From positions 19,448,500-19,512,499 of the forward strand of contig JAVTVX010000013.1 in the NCBI GenBank assembly GCA_033439265.1: a DNA stretch of 64,000 nucleotides, written 5' to 3'. The translations under genes and the position numbers were made by a program. This DNA is from Dillenia suffruticosa. Its lineage: Eukaryota; Streptophyta; Magnoliopsida; Dilleniales; Dilleniaceae. The notes under the pieces are model-generated. The model searched no databases, had not been told where the DNA came from, and saw only the letters and a list, made by a program, of their open reading frames with translations. The first letter of the stretch is position 1. The number at the start of each line of letters is the position of its first letter. This document shows positions 1 through 11,458 of this stretch, piece after piece.

Positions 1-2568
1 AAAACCCTTGCTGCATCATGCAATGATTGTACAAGTCCAGCACTAGAATCATCAATTTGCAATGACTGGTCAAGTTTAACCCTCATTTCCTCCACAGCAG
101 TGCTTGTACTTGCTTGTGGACTTCCATTAACATTGACACCATCATCAGCAGAAGCAAAAGGAAAGAGGTGTCTCATCCTCCTTGATTTCCGAGAGCCTGA
201 GCAATGTTGTCTAAATCCAAAGGACCTATAACTAAGTTTTTGATTGTTATTCTCCAGGAACATTGGCCTCCTCAGGAATTTCTTCCTCAAGTAACCCCAG
301 TTACAAAGCTTATGATCCAAGTCAGCTGAATTTTTGCAATTTAGACGAATTCTAGGTTTTTGAGAAAACTGGTTATTTGAAGAGCTGCAACGAGAAAGAG
401 TATGCTTCTTAGACCAAACATCTTGGGATATAAAGCATAACAAGGTCTTGTAACAAACATTATGAATTGCACTACATTCTCATTCATGTTTAAGTGTAAC
501 ATTATGAATGTGTTTTTAATAAAAAAAATAGCTATTATATTAGATGTATGAAAGACTGTACAAAAACTCCAAAGGATAAGAAACCCATAGAAGTAAGAAA
601 AAGAACAATACGAAAAGCTAATGAACAATTATTCTCCAATCCCTCCTCCGCTCTTCTAAACTATAATAACTTATAAATCCATTAGGCATGAGCCACAAAG
701 AAGTATGAAAACACTCTTTATCTCATTGAGACAAGAGTCACAGTCTAACTTATGAAAATTCTAGCATTCCGTTCTCTCCAACTACACGAAGAAATAGCTG
801 GAAATGAATGTGTCCAAAAAAAAAATCAGGGAAACAAATTGGGAAAATAAATGCACATGCTCTTCAAAACCTCTAAATTTGTAAGAAACAAATCAGGGAG
901 GATTATGGGACAAACCCAATTAGTGTCACACACAACAAAAAGGTGATTCCACATTTCTTGCATTAACATCATGAATGCCTGGTAACAAGCGCAATTCTCT
1001 ACTTATAAACATAACATTATGGATGCTAGGTAACAAGTTTAGAATTGAACTAGGTTCTACCGTGCAGCGTGTAAACCTTAAGTGATAAATACAAGGTTTG
1101 ACTATGTTGCAACATGTAGCATTTTCTGATTTTAATCCTTTCTTATCATGTATTAAAACATATGTCCACACCATTCTGCTAAAAAAAATGTCTTTTCATA
1201 ACCGGATCACTGACCATAACAACTGAGAACATACTTTATTTATCCACTCTTTCCATATATACCTAGCAGAATTATCTCATTCACTCTAATTCCTAACCTA
1301 ATATCATCTCAACATCTATTCTACTAAATAATAACCTTATTAAGAGGATAGGAAAAAGGTTCAAAATGGTGAAAGTTTTCGGTACCTGGCTTAGGTTTTT
1401 CAATGTAAAAAGAAAAAAAAATGCATACATACGCATATATAAAAGAACACCAAGAGTATGCATTGGAACTAATTTCAATGGTGTCATCAAAAAGCAAAGA
1501 AGAGATCAAAAACCTTAAGGCTCTAACTCCAACTAACTTTCTTGTGTCCAAACAACTAGTAGTTAACTCAACTAAGCCTCATGCTTTAAACAAGTTGGAA
1601 TTGCTTACGCCTATTTAAGCCCATATTGGTACTTCTATACTGTATAATAGCTTGTCTACTCTCAGCACCCCTCCAAAGTTTGACTCTGGGCTTCACCTGT
1701 ATTTGATGTTATTGCTTTTGTAATTGAATTGAATATTGAGAATTGCCACCCTAATGTTCTTCCTCTCTCTTCTCTCTCTGGTTTTATCTCTCTTCCATCC
1801 CCCCGGGGCACTCTCTCTCTCTCAACCAAACCTCTCTCTCTTCTATTGCTTGTTGCATTACTTATCCATCATTTTGGATCATACATTTCATTGTCAAATC
1901 AGTCATCCGCCTTAACATTATCATCTTGGCACCAGTTCTTTTTTTTTTGTATGCTGTGTTTGGCCAATGTTATTCTCCACAACCCACCCAGTAATTGATG
2001 GAGGTTTTCCGGACTAATATGACAAACAAGTATCAGAAGTGGGGAATCATAAAACACGTGTCAAAATTATTCAAATAAAAACTTGTTTTCCATGTCACAT
2101 CAATCATGAAGCTCCTCGATCATTGCAGTGGATCGTAGAGTATAGCATTTCGGTCTAATATTCCGCACAAGAAAAGGGGGAATAAATTCCTAAATTCATT
2201 TTCCTCTTACCCTCTTTTGCTTTTTTTTTTAATACGCACTTTCAATCAATTGAATTGATTCTCTCCGATCTACAAAACATAAGGATTGACAAAGACATGG
2301 GACACACTCGTTTCCACAAGTGTCTGTGCAACATTGTTTTCAAATGACTGCAAAATCTCACTTCTCTTTTCTAAATTCCATTTCCTAGAGAATGTTATGT
2401 ACCAAAATAAATAATTGGCTGTATTTTCATATTCCAGAAAAATGCACTATCAAGAAACAATCAAGAATCTAATAAATCACAAAAACAGAATTGAACCAAA
2501 TAAATTACGGAGTATGATGAAGAGAACCTGCAATATAAGAAATTGTGGTGTTGCAGCTTCACCGCCAT
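1..2568 (-). CDS. Plastid UV-B-induced (DUF760-type) protein, N-terminal part
   Basis: This is the 5' part of a minus-strand gene that continues past the left edge. Exon 1 is 2568-2528 (MAVKLQHHNFLYC...) and exon 2 is 351 to at least 1. The GT-AG intron between them (2527-352) joins in phase as codon AG+A. The first 130 or so residues are visible. About 80 of them are rich in Arg, Lys, Ser and His with few acidic residues, as expected of a chloroplast transit peptide. A more acidic stretch follows with FASADDGVNVNGSPQAS, VEEMRVKLDQSL and LVQSLHDAARVF. I recognise this as the start of the plastid family named after At3g17800 (UV-B-induced, DUF760), but the DUF760 core itself lies outside the window. 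The biochemical role is unknown to me. The short first exon and its donor (AG|GTTCTC) are inferred from phase only. The intron contains an L1 fragment in the same orientation. Confidence 0.6.
511..963 (-). mobile_element. 5'-truncated L1-type LINE 3' end
   Basis: This fragment lies in the first intron of the left-edge gene. It is flanked by a 14-bp duplication with one mismatch: taacattatgaatg at 497-510 and taacatcatgaatg at 964-977. The T-rich left end (tgttttt) fits a minus-strand poly(A) tail. Blocks of its sequence recur near 49320-49625 and 52980-53310, for example around 770-790 and 880-950. I read all three as the degenerate end of the plant L1 ORF2 (zinc-binding tail) plus 3' UTR. 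No reading frame is intact. Confidence 0.6.
964..2527. other. Remainder of the left-edge gene's intron
   Basis: No coding exon was recognised here. Around 964-1060 a short unit is repeated imperfectly twice (catgaatgcctggtaacaag, then tatggatgctaggtaacaag). The 1750-1850 stretch is CT-rich and low in complexity. The open frames here have no recognisable homology. Confidence 0.5.
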
Positions 2569-3938
2569 TGTTGAGAATTGGTAATGAAAACAAATCAGAG
2601 ACTACAAAACCAAAAGCAAAATTTGAGTAACCATTTCTTTAAATTTCTTGTATCCTCTTTTCTTGAACCAAAAAGATCGCCGCCAGAAGCGACTGAGACG
2701 GCGGCTGAGAGTCCAAGAAGACGGCGCAGGTAAAAAAATGCAGAGCAAGAGAGAATTGTTGCAGACTGCCAAGAATAGAGAGAGAGCGAAAGAGAGAGGT
2801 GTTTGAGTTGAGTTGGGTTTGAATTGTGGAAGAAAAGAAAGAGGTGACGTGGCGGAGGGTTTATCCACAGAAGTTGTTCATCATATCATCATGAAAATCT
2901 CTTTCTTTCCCCCTCTTCTAGGGGGTTCATTTTTCAATTCTGCGTCTTTTTCCCATCTCTCTCTCTCTCTCTCTCTCTCTCATCACTTGCAAGTCTTTGG
3001 CCTTCAAAAGGGAAAGTTAGCGTCGTAATTGGTGTGCTTTTATTTGGGCCCGCAACCATTTTGCAAAGGTTTGGACATTTCATTTGCTATTTAATGTGCT
3101 TTGCCTATGCAATTTTAGGCCTATTTGGTTTCAACTTAGCGCATCCACTCAATTTCCAAGTGTGCTCCAAAACTATTCTTTTTTTTCACATTTTTACCCA
3201 TAAATTTAAATAGAGATCAAGGTCAAAATAGTCTTAAAAAATAATAATTCTTTCTGAATTTATGATTGTATATTTAAAAAAAAAAAAGAAAATAAATAAC
3301 CGAAAATTTTTTATATAACAATTAATTTGTTAATTTATAATAAGGTTATTTTCGAGCCGTCCTTAATTGAAAGTCTTGCAAGCAGGAGTCAGAGTAAATG
3401 ACAAGTACAGGGGATGGAATTGTTCTAGTAAGAGTTTCAGACTTGGGGGTACATTCAAATTGAATTAGTAAACACAACCACACGATGTCACTAAGACTTG
3501 TCTTTTATAGATTTGATGAGAAGGCCATACGAATTACCCTGGTTTGAACCAATTCAATAAGCGTCTCTCTCTTTGGCCACAAGAATTAAAGAACAGACTA
3601 TTTATTTCCCCCAGAAAGACAAGAGTTTTTGCCATGTTGAACCGCTTCGATTCTAGTGCAACACCCTATTGATTCAGTAATAAATGTATTAAATTCTCTC
3701 GACTAATGTTTTAAATTCGACTCTTAAAATTAAAAAAAAAATATTATGTTGGTTCTAATTAAATTAATTAAAATTAATAAATTAATTATCAAATATAACG
3801 ATGGATAAAAAAAATTCCCTTCAATTCTTTTTGGCAACGAGAGAAAAAATCCATTCAGTTACAACATTAAGCCTTCGTTCAAACGGGCTTCTGTTCTCTT
3901 GCGAATTGGGCTGTTCAATTCAATTCAAATACCTATTT
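2569..3938. other. Upstream region of the left-edge gene, with a CT microsatellite
   Basis: This is the presumed 5' leader and promoter of the minus-strand gene. It contains a CT microsatellite at about 2956-2981, read as GA on the gene strand. The rest to 3938 is AT-rich non-coding DNA. I saw no convincing TATA box or other gene. Confidence 0.4.
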
Positions 3939-4565
3939 ATTTTTTTTTTTTTGGTGGGAAGGGGGAACAAAACAGGAGCCCAGACCCAAAAATCCCTAGA
4001 CACTAAAAATCACAGCCCTCAGGCCTGCCTCTAACGGATCTACAGGATTCCAAGCCTAATTTATCTTCCCTCGATAACACGAGAAGGGAATCAGGCGGAT
4101 TCTCCAGAAGAAGCACATCTTGCGAGCTCGCTTTACCTAGTCTAGCTAGGTGGTCCGCACATTTGTTGGACTCTCTGCAGATGTGTTTAACTTCCGAGCT
4201 CCTTAGCTCCCTCATGATCTGTTTGCAGTCCGACACAACATGAAAAAGGGGGTGAGTGATCACATTATCCTTCTTCAGCAGCTGAGTTAACGCAAGGCAG
4301 TCAACGTTGTTATGCCCTCCCATTCAAAGTCAGATGGACTTCCATATTTCTCCTTTGTTTACTAGTTTCACCCTGTAACATTTCCTTGAAAGATAACTTC
4401 GGCCCCTCATTCTCACTTTGCAGAGATTGCTTAGCCTTTTTCACGCTCCTCAGTTGGGAATCATTCTCTTCTGATGAGTCCGGTTGATTCTCACCGGAAG
4501 GAGACATCTGCTTTGATTTACACACTCTCAGACAACTTGCAGTTTTGAGATTCTCGGCTCGGAAG
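3939..4565 (-). mobile_element. Internally deleted L1 LINE with target duplication
   Basis: The element is flanked by an 11-bp direct repeat, aatacctattt, at 3928-3938 and 4566-4576. The left end is a T run (3939-3951), the poly(A) tail of a minus-strand element. Reading right to left, 4525-4310 encodes a hydrophilic ORF1-like segment with PKLSFKEMLQG. It passes almost directly into 4323-4003, which encodes the end of an L1-type RNase H domain (EVKHICRESNKCADHLARLG). Endonuclease, reverse transcriptase and most of ORF1 are missing, yet both termini and the target duplication remain. This is a deletion derivative, not an ordinary 5'-truncated copy. The ORF1 identification is weaker than the RNase H one. 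Confidence 0.7.
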
Positions 4566-4576
4566 AATACCTATTT

Positions 4577-5723
4577 CCAAGCAGCCATTGATCAACTAAA
4601 AAGTGCGTGGGCCGGGATTTGCCTAAGAAGACCCGGCCCATATCCAAGAACAATGGCTTTTAATTAGGGTGAGGATCTTAGATCCGTTGGTTGTCAGAGG
4701 CATTTCAATGTCATGTCATTTGCGTGGAGGCAGGTGTTTGTTGGGGATGGGATGGGACAATCCTAACAAATAAACCATGAATTTCATGCCTTTGCGTCGT
4801 TAGTGGGGATTGGTTTCTCGAAAGTATGGTGACGTCTCACATCAAGTACCCACTTATTTACCGAGAAACAAACGCTTTGTTTCCTTCTTCAAAACACTGT
4901 ACATGTTTGAATATGCATGAGATGTCACCTCTAGGTCATCATGTCTCATTTTATTTAATTCGATTTTCCTTTTCCTGTTTTTCTTCGTCTCCGCCATTTA
5001 GCAAAATAATCGGACTTTAGAAAATTTAGGAAAAAGCTTCAGTTAGACCCAACCATGTTTGGACCATCTTTCATGCCTGAATTTTTAATTCATTCCCAAA
5101 AGCAGCATACAAAGTTACAAATCCAAACCCTAATTTGACAGTAATTTATAACTCGATTTTTGGGTTGGGCCGAGCCTAGCCCCACTTTTATACATCAACT
5201 TCCTCTCTAGATGTGGAACCCGCCATGGTCAAATCTAGCTAGAATGAGAGAGGTCCCGAAAATTGAGCCTACTATCAAGTGGATGGCAGCTAAACAATGA
5301 CCATTCGTTATAATCATCAATATTGTATGCATTTGCCATTTACCTTTCAATAGAAGACTTCATTTTATAGATATCAACATATGAGAGAGAGAGAGAGAGA
5401 GAGAGTGATTATTCTGGTCACTCTGGTTTCTAGACTTCAAGATTTGGACTCACAGACAAAATCTTAAAGCCATTATGTCGATTCTAACGTAAAATCATGT
5501 CAAAATTATTCATGCAAGGTGGCAGAAGTTTTGTTGTACGGTAGTCGATTGAATTGATAACTTGTGAAATCTCATTCACTAAAATGTCGATGCTTAATCG
5601 GCCCCCTAATAAAAGACAATACACTCTTGTCCATTGAATTGTGTTGCATGGCATTTTGTCTCCTTACCTTTTTTAATTATTCTTTTAGTGAATCATTGAT
5701 GCTGCAAGCAATTATTCACGTGT
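4577..5723. other. Intergenic DNA, no gene seen
   Basis: No exon-like frame or recognisable homology was found. A GA microsatellite lies at about 5384-5405. Short open frames occur but have no recognisable motif. Confidence 0.5.
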
Positions 5724-5741
5724 ATAATTTAGAAATCGGAA

Positions 5742-5935
5742 ACTGGTACTGTTGGCGTATGTGGAAAGAATATTTTTATCCTTTAATCGGTCGGGAGTTT
5801 GACTCCCCTGGACATGAAAACAACAATGTTAGGAGACCTCCCCCTCAAATGAGACCCAACAGTCAGATCGATTCGAATTAGTCGGAACGAAATCTCGGAT
5901 ACCGAACAGTCGCCTAGCCATAGGAACCGAAAAAA
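5742..5935 (+). mobile_element. tRNA-derived SINE, copy 1
   Basis: This 194-bp element is flanked by an 18-bp target duplication with one mismatch: ataatttagaaatcggaa at 5724-5741 and ataatttagaaatcagaa at 5936-5953. It has an A-box-like tggcgtatgtgg near its start, a B-box-like gagtttgactcc about 40 bp later, and ends in a short A run. Its 3' domain (gaattagtcgg, then ctcggataccgaac) recurs in the copies at 10599, 11459, 23701, 24843 and 25055. It has no coding capacity. RNA polymerase III ancestry is inferred from the boxes. Confidence 0.8.
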
Positions 5936-6268
5936 ATAATTTAGAAATCAGAACAATTCAAAGTCAAGTTTTAGTTAGCCAAATTTTCACTATTTATAAA
6001 TATGAAGAACTATTTTATCTATTTTTTCTCTATTGTTATACATTCGGAATATTGCTCTCTTTTATCTTGACCCATCAAAAAAGAAATAGATCTTCTTTCT
6101 TTGTTGACAGAGAGATGAATAGAGAGATATGAAGACATATAAAAAAGAATAAAATAGTTCTATCAGATTAAAGAACAATGAAAATTTGCTAAGGAAAGAA
6201 AATTGCAAATGACATAAAAAAAATAAGGAAAATTAATTCCATCCGTGACAGGAATTAGTTTTTCTCTA

Positions 6269-6323
6269 GCATCGGTGAAGGAACTGCTGACACAAAAAAA
6301 GGGAGCAGTTCCTTTGCCGATGT
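6269..6323. repeat. Foldback hairpin, 20-bp arms
   Basis: The left arm gcatcggtgaaggaactgct (6269-6288) pairs with the right arm agcagttcctttgccgatgt (6304-6323) at 17 of 20 positions, across a 15-nt loop. The motifs ccgatg and catcggtgaagg resemble subterminal repeats of plant CACTA transposons. This could be a remnant of such an element or a small-RNA-producing hairpin. No complete transposon ends were found. Confidence 0.5.
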
Positions 6324-9090
6324 TTATTTTCATATAGCCAAGGAAAATCTATGATGTTGTCACGCAATATGACAATATTGTTTATTATAAGTAATATACA
6401 TAATTAAACAAACATCAACAGAATTACTTGGAATCGACTGTCATTAATCGCACGCAGAACCCAAAAGGATTATACACTAAGTCCAAAATAACTCATAAAA
6501 TAATTAATGATACTAATCTCCATAGCCAAGGGACTAGTCTTCGGTCTCAATCTTCATATATGTGTTTATTATTATTATTATTATTATTTAATAATGTGGT
6601 GTACAATCTTTGGCACGCACAATCTTTGGAATTGAGTATTCATAACGAAAATGACATCTCTTTCATCCATACCCTACACTCTTTTTATGACTATGGCCTT
6701 CAATAATTCTATATTCTTTTCTTGAGCTTACAATCTACAGACTTAAAAAATCACAAATAATAGAAAACTCAATTTATTTTCAAAAAATAGAATTCCCCCA
6801 TCTTGTGTTATTATTATTTTTAATATATATATATATATATATATAATATGGGAATGCATGTGGAACGATTATTGTAAGTAAAATAATTCATTATTTTGTC
6901 TTTTTTATCTATTTATGATAAGAATTTTTTTTATTTAGAAAAATTAAGGAATCAAATTCTTTTAATGAAAAGAAAGTACAAAAAATTACACAAGGTAGTC
7001 TTAATTATATTGTATATATTCTAAATTTATATTACAAAACATTTAGATTAAAGATATCCCATTTTGGTGGCATTTGAGAAAACTCAACTCCCCTTAATTT
7101 ATCTCTATATCATTTCACTGTAGTTATAAAAAAATTAAAAAGAAATTAAAATATAAGTGTATTGATCATTTTTCATAAAAAAAAAAAAAATTATGTAGTG
7201 TGAGTTAACTCGGACGTAAGTTATTTCGTTTTATATATATATAAAAATCTAGTATGAAGTATTTTGTTTTAATTATTTTTGTATTGTTGATCTCATTCAG
7301 TGAGATAAAAGTATAGTTTTTGTTGTGATATAAAGAAAATAATTATATGAGTAAGTATATAATATGAAATAGAATATAATAATAAAAAAGAATTTATATA
7401 ACCGACTCTAATTAACATAATAAAGGCTTTATTGTTATTTGTCAACTCTTTTGTTAAGCCTTTGATTATAGTATAAAAGTGAGGGATATGATAAAATTTT
7501 TTTGGATTGAATGGTTAGATACTTTATTTTCTTAATGAGAAATCTTAAGTTTAAGTTTTGAAAATAGTAAAAAAGGATTTAAGAAAGTCAAACACAAAAT
7601 AAGTTTTATAATACTCGAATCGTATTAATCAAAATAAAACTCGTATAACGATAGCGAAAAAAAAAAAAACAAGGAACAAGGGATATCTCTTTATTTTAGT
7701 ATTATTTTTGGTTTTTTCGACGACAGCAATGTATTTTAAAAGAAAAATAAGAAACATGAGGACCCTTGCGTTCAGAACTAAAGAATAAACGTGATTATCT
7801 TCCCACGTTACTCCATCCTGCGAGGCCTCTCGACCGGCTTCCTGCTTCCAAAGGCTTCCCCAAGTCAAAAAATCTACACTGTGATGAAATTACCAATGCA
7901 CCCCTAGGTCTGAGTTCACTTCCAACGTGGACGGATAATCACACATATTATTGTCAAGTATATTTATTTTCGGGGTTATACTCGCTAAGTTTAAATAAAA
8001 TTTTTAATATTAAAAATTGGTAATATAGTAATAAATCTTGTCTTTTCGTAAAAAATCTCACATTTTTATAAGAAAAAATTTATTTTACTTAAAAAAACAA
8101 AAAAAAAAGGTTAAACTAAGTCAAATTGACACAAGTTAATTAATTTTTAATGTTTTTAATTAATCTGTTGATAATTAAAAATAATTTTTTAAAAAATTTT
8201 TAAGAGTAAATTAGAGTGCATTTGACAGTTTGTAGAATTGGAAAGACAAATGAATCCGGAGGAGAATTGAAGTATGTTGAAGAAGGAACGCTGCGGCACT
8301 TGCTTTTGATGCTTGCCTTTCTTCTTGAGTGTTTAGGATTCAAACATGGGCATGCAGTCCCACGAGTGAAGATACTTACTTTGCTGGCTTTTGCCTTGGC
8401 TTTACTCGAAGGGCAGATGCCTTGCTGTTTCTACATTTACACCAGCAGGATCTTCCTCTACCGTTAGATTTCTTTTAAGAATTCTAATTGAACCATAATT
8501 TTTATAAATACAGTTTACAATTACATTTTCATAAACACATAAAAACCTGAGTATCCATCAAATCAATATCTTTTTTGCTAATTAAAAATTTGTATTTAAA
8601 CATGATGAGAAATTCTTATTTTTCATAAATTTAAAATGCAAAAATTCAAACCAAAAATGATTTGAAAAATCTTTAATGTATGTAATTTTTTTTCCACATA
8701 CTTTGTGCCCTAATTTTATATTGCATCTTTTTTATACACACATTAAAAGATATTATTAAATTTTATTAATTTTAAGCATTAAGCAGTGAAATGTATACCA
8801 GCAGCATTTGCCGACCCATGTTGGGAGTGTTGTTTTTTGTACGTGTTAGCCCTAAATTTTCTCTTGTACAATAAAAAAAAGTTGAAAAGAATTAAGTTCA
8901 TGTTAAGTCCCAAACACTCAAACTTAAGAGTCAATGAATCTAGAAGCCCAAGTTATACTCGCAATTCCATGTCGACTACGTAGTGATTACCACGGTAGTC
9001 GGTTCTCCAGGGTTGACAGGGCATGCCTCCGTAATTACACCAACGACGGAGGACATTTTAGGAAAACAAAACACCCGGCTTGTCGAACCT
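6324..9090. other. AT-rich intergenic DNA, no gene seen
   Basis: Very AT-rich sequence with microsatellites, including TTA repeats near 6570-6590 and an AT repeat at 6823-6845. A frame at 8216-8467 (83 residues, leucine-rich) has no recognisable homology, and I do not call it a gene. Confidence 0.5.
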
Positions 9091-9097
9091 CAGGCTC

Positions 9098-9106
9098 CTA
9101 TAAAAA
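9098..9106 (+). promoter_or_regulatory. TATA box of the F-box gene
   Basis: The sequence ctataaaaa lies about 90 bp before the start codon at 9195. That leaves room for a transcription start near 9130 and a leader of about 65 nt. The stretch around it is unusually GC-rich for the surrounding intergenic DNA. Confidence 0.55.
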
Positions 9107-9194
9107 GTTGGGTCCGACGCAAAAGCCAAGAAAACTACCTCGCCTCCCTCTCCTAACTCTTAAAAATTAAAAAGAAGACATCCATTCCTCTAAA

Positions 9195-10220
9195 ATGGAA
9201 TTCCCGCTACCGCAAACGGCGGACGTCGAAGCCGGAAGCACCACCACCAACGCCGCCCCTATAGGCAACTTCCACCCGGACATAATCCGGTCTCATATCC
9301 TCACACGCCTAGATGGGCCTACTCTAGCCTCGACAAGCTGTGCCTCTCGCGAGCTCCACTCTCTCTCCTCCGACAACTCTCTTTGGACCAACGTCTGCAA
9401 CTCTACGTGGCCCTCCACGAACACGCCATGTCTCCACCACATCATCTCCCGATTCTCGCCCGACGGTCCTCGCTCCTTTTTCTCCCGTGCACATTTTACC
9501 GCGCGGGAAAACTCTCATCAATCATCACAGCCATCACCACCCTCCGAATTAATCTCAGCCGTCGATCTTAGATACGGCAACGCCCTCATTCTCTCCAAGG
9601 TCCACACCCAAGAAACTCTCTCCAATTGGTTCCATTGCTCACCGTTCCGGGTCGACTTGCTTAACCCGAAAGACGTGGTCCCCACGCAAATCCCTCACGC
9701 CACGTGTCAAGATCTGGAGGAGAAGCTCACCCTAAGCTGGATTTTGATCGATCCAATCGGACGGCGGGCGATGAATGTCTCATCACACCAACCGGTTTCG
9801 GTTCAGAGACATTGGTTGAGCGGGGAAGTTCAAGTCCGGTTTGCTACGGTTCTGTCCGGTGAGAGCAACAAGAACAGTCCTTTTGAGTTGGTACAGTGTT
9901 GGGTAGCGATCACCTGTGGTGGAGCGCAGGAAGGAGAGAGATTGCAAGTGCTGGAAGCGAGTTTGCAAATGGAGAATCTGGATGGGACGCACTTGAGCGG
10001 GATGGACAGTTTGGTAATTTTAGACAGGGCTATGGAGGGTGGAATGGGAAATGGGGGAAAAAGGTTGGAAATTGGTAAGAGAAAGTACGAGAAGTTTTTG
10101 GAAACGAAGAGAGAGAGAAGAGAGAGAAAGTTGAGGCGTGAAGGAAGGTTAGATACGTTGTGTGTTGCTCTTGGGGTTACCATTACAACGGTCTTTTGCC
10201 TTTTCCTTTTTTTCAGATAA
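9195..10220 (+). CDS. F-box protein, At2g27310-like, C-terminal membrane anchor
   Basis: A single-exon gene of 341 residues. The F-box lies at about residues 25-62 (HPDIIRSHILTRLDGPTLAS, later LSSDNSLWTNVC), where SKP1 of an SCF ubiquitin ligase should bind. The central part has the blocks typical of the intronless At2g27310 group: SELISAVDLRYGNALI, WFHCSPFRVDLL, LSWILIDPIGRRA and PVSVQRHWLSGEVQVRFAT. A basic segment (KRERRERKLRREGR, near residues 302-315) precedes a hydrophobic C-terminus (LCVALGVTITTVFCLFLFF). This suggests a tail-anchored protein facing the cytosol. The start is the first ATG after the TATA box and gives the expected family length. The coding sequence is GC-richer than its flanks. 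The substrate of this family is not known to me. Confidence 0.9.
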   Translation: MEFPLPQTADVEAGSTTTNAAPIGNFHPDIIRSHILTRLDGPTLASTSCASRELHSLSSDNSLWTNVCNSTWPSTNTPCLHHIISRFSPDGPRSFFSRAHFTARENSHQSSQPSPPSELISAVDLRYGNALILSKVHTQETLSNWFHCSPFRVDLLNPKDVVPTQIPHATCQDLEEKLTLSWILIDPIGRRAMNVSSHQPVSVQRHWLSGEVQVRFATVLSGESNKNSPFELVQCWVAITCGGAQEGERLQVLEASLQMENLDGTHLSGMDSLVILDRAMEGGMGNGGKRLEIGKRKYEKFLETKRERRERKLRREGRLDTLCVALGVTITTVFCLFLFFR

Positions 10221-10598
10221 AATGGGAAAAAAAAAATTACATTCTTCATTTTATTATGATTATTACGGTTGTGCATAAGTATAACAAATTGGGGAAAGAA
10301 AAAAAAAGGAAAAGAAAAATGGGGTAGAGAGATGTTGTTCTTCTTTATAATTTTTTACAAATAGCAATGGTAAACAAATTTTCTCATGATTATTTCATGG
10401 ATCAAGAGATGATAAATAAAAATTAAACTTTTAAATCTTAATGATCATTGAGATAATTGTTTATTTGGAGTACAAGACATAAGAAATCTACAAATATGAG
10501 GACATAATGAAAATTTAAAAAATATAAAGATAAAATTAGGGGAAAAAAATTATCAAACTTTTTATCTCGGTTTCCATTGATTAAATGTTAGTGATTTC
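10221..10598. other. 3' flank of the F-box gene
   Basis: AT-rich sequence presumably containing the F-box 3' UTR. I could not place a polyadenylation site with confidence. Confidence 0.4.
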
Positions 10599-10792
10599 TT
10601 TTTTTTTTTTTTTTTACTATTCTAATTAGTATTCGGAGTCATACTCCAATTAATTCGATTCGAGACTTTTAGTGACCCATTTAAAGAGACAACCCTCCCA
10701 ACGTAATTTTTTCTATACCTAAATCATGAATGAAATTCAGAATTTTAATTAAGAGATTTAGTATCATATCTCACTAGACCAATTGATATCGG
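10599..10792 (-). mobile_element. tRNA-derived SINE, copy 2 (minus strand)
   Basis: A 194-bp element flanked by an 18-bp imperfect duplication (15 of 18 positions match): ttaaatgttagtgatttc at 10581-10598 and ttaaatatcagtgattcc at 10793-10810. The left end is a run of about 18 T, the poly(A) tail on the minus strand. The minus strand shows A-box-like tggtctagtgag, then the family's shared gttgggagggttg and tcgaatcgaattaatt blocks. It has drifted more than the 11459 copy, so it is probably older. Confidence 0.7.
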
Positions 10793-10810
10793 TTAAATAT
10801 CAGTGATTCC

Positions 10811-11442
10811 ACCTATTCTTCCTCCTACCACATGGCTACAGATGAAATTTATGTTCCAAAGGTAACGATTTGTAGCATACAATCTCTTAAATAAATATTC
10901 AGATCAGAATTTGCGGCATAGTTTATTAAGTTTTAATAATAAATAAAAAATAAGTACAAATATTGAGAAATGCTTGCAAATATAAATTTAGAATACAAAT
11001 CAGACAACATTAATTTGTATTTTCTATTACTTGAAAAAAGAAAATTATAGATCAGTGATATAGATCATAGTTACTTGGTTATGTCTATCGCATCTCCCTC
11101 AACCACATAAGCATGGAGAATAATCTTTTGTAGGCTAACAATTCGTAAGCATGGAGAATAATCTTTTGGGAATATGTACGAGCAAGGCTTGGCTTAATGT
11201 GCAAAATGAACGTCACCAAGAAGAACCTCTTGCCATCATATGCCAAAAAATCTGAGAAATTTATTAAACCCTTAAGAAAGGTTTGATGAATTTGATATAC
11301 ATTCAACTTATTCATTGGTGTGCTACCTAAAGCCTAAATTTAGAAGCATCAGCCGTTAAAATGGCCCCACTCCACATTCGTTCTTGGAATAAAGTACCTT
11401 GCAGTCTAATATTTCTAGCTCAGGAAATTCCTTGGGCATCAG
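10811..11442. other. Intergenic DNA, no gene seen
   Basis: No exon or recognisable homology. A 17-bp sequence (gcatggagaataatctttt) occurs twice, near 11112 and 11148. This is a local short duplication. Confidence 0.45.
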
Positions 11443-11458
11443 TCATGCAAGCCGAGCA

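Noticed and set aside
2602-2868. 88-residue minus-strand frame next to the first exon of the left-edge gene
   Set aside because: It overlaps the leader of the left-edge gene, has low-complexity composition and no recognisable motif.
8216-8467. 83-residue leucine-rich plus-strand frame
   Set aside because: No homology recognised, no splice or promoter context, and it sits in AT-rich DNA where such frames are expected by chance.
9830-10276. 148-residue minus-strand frame opposite the F-box gene
   Set aside because: A shadow of the GC-richer F-box coding strand; phenylalanine- and serine-rich with no family motif.
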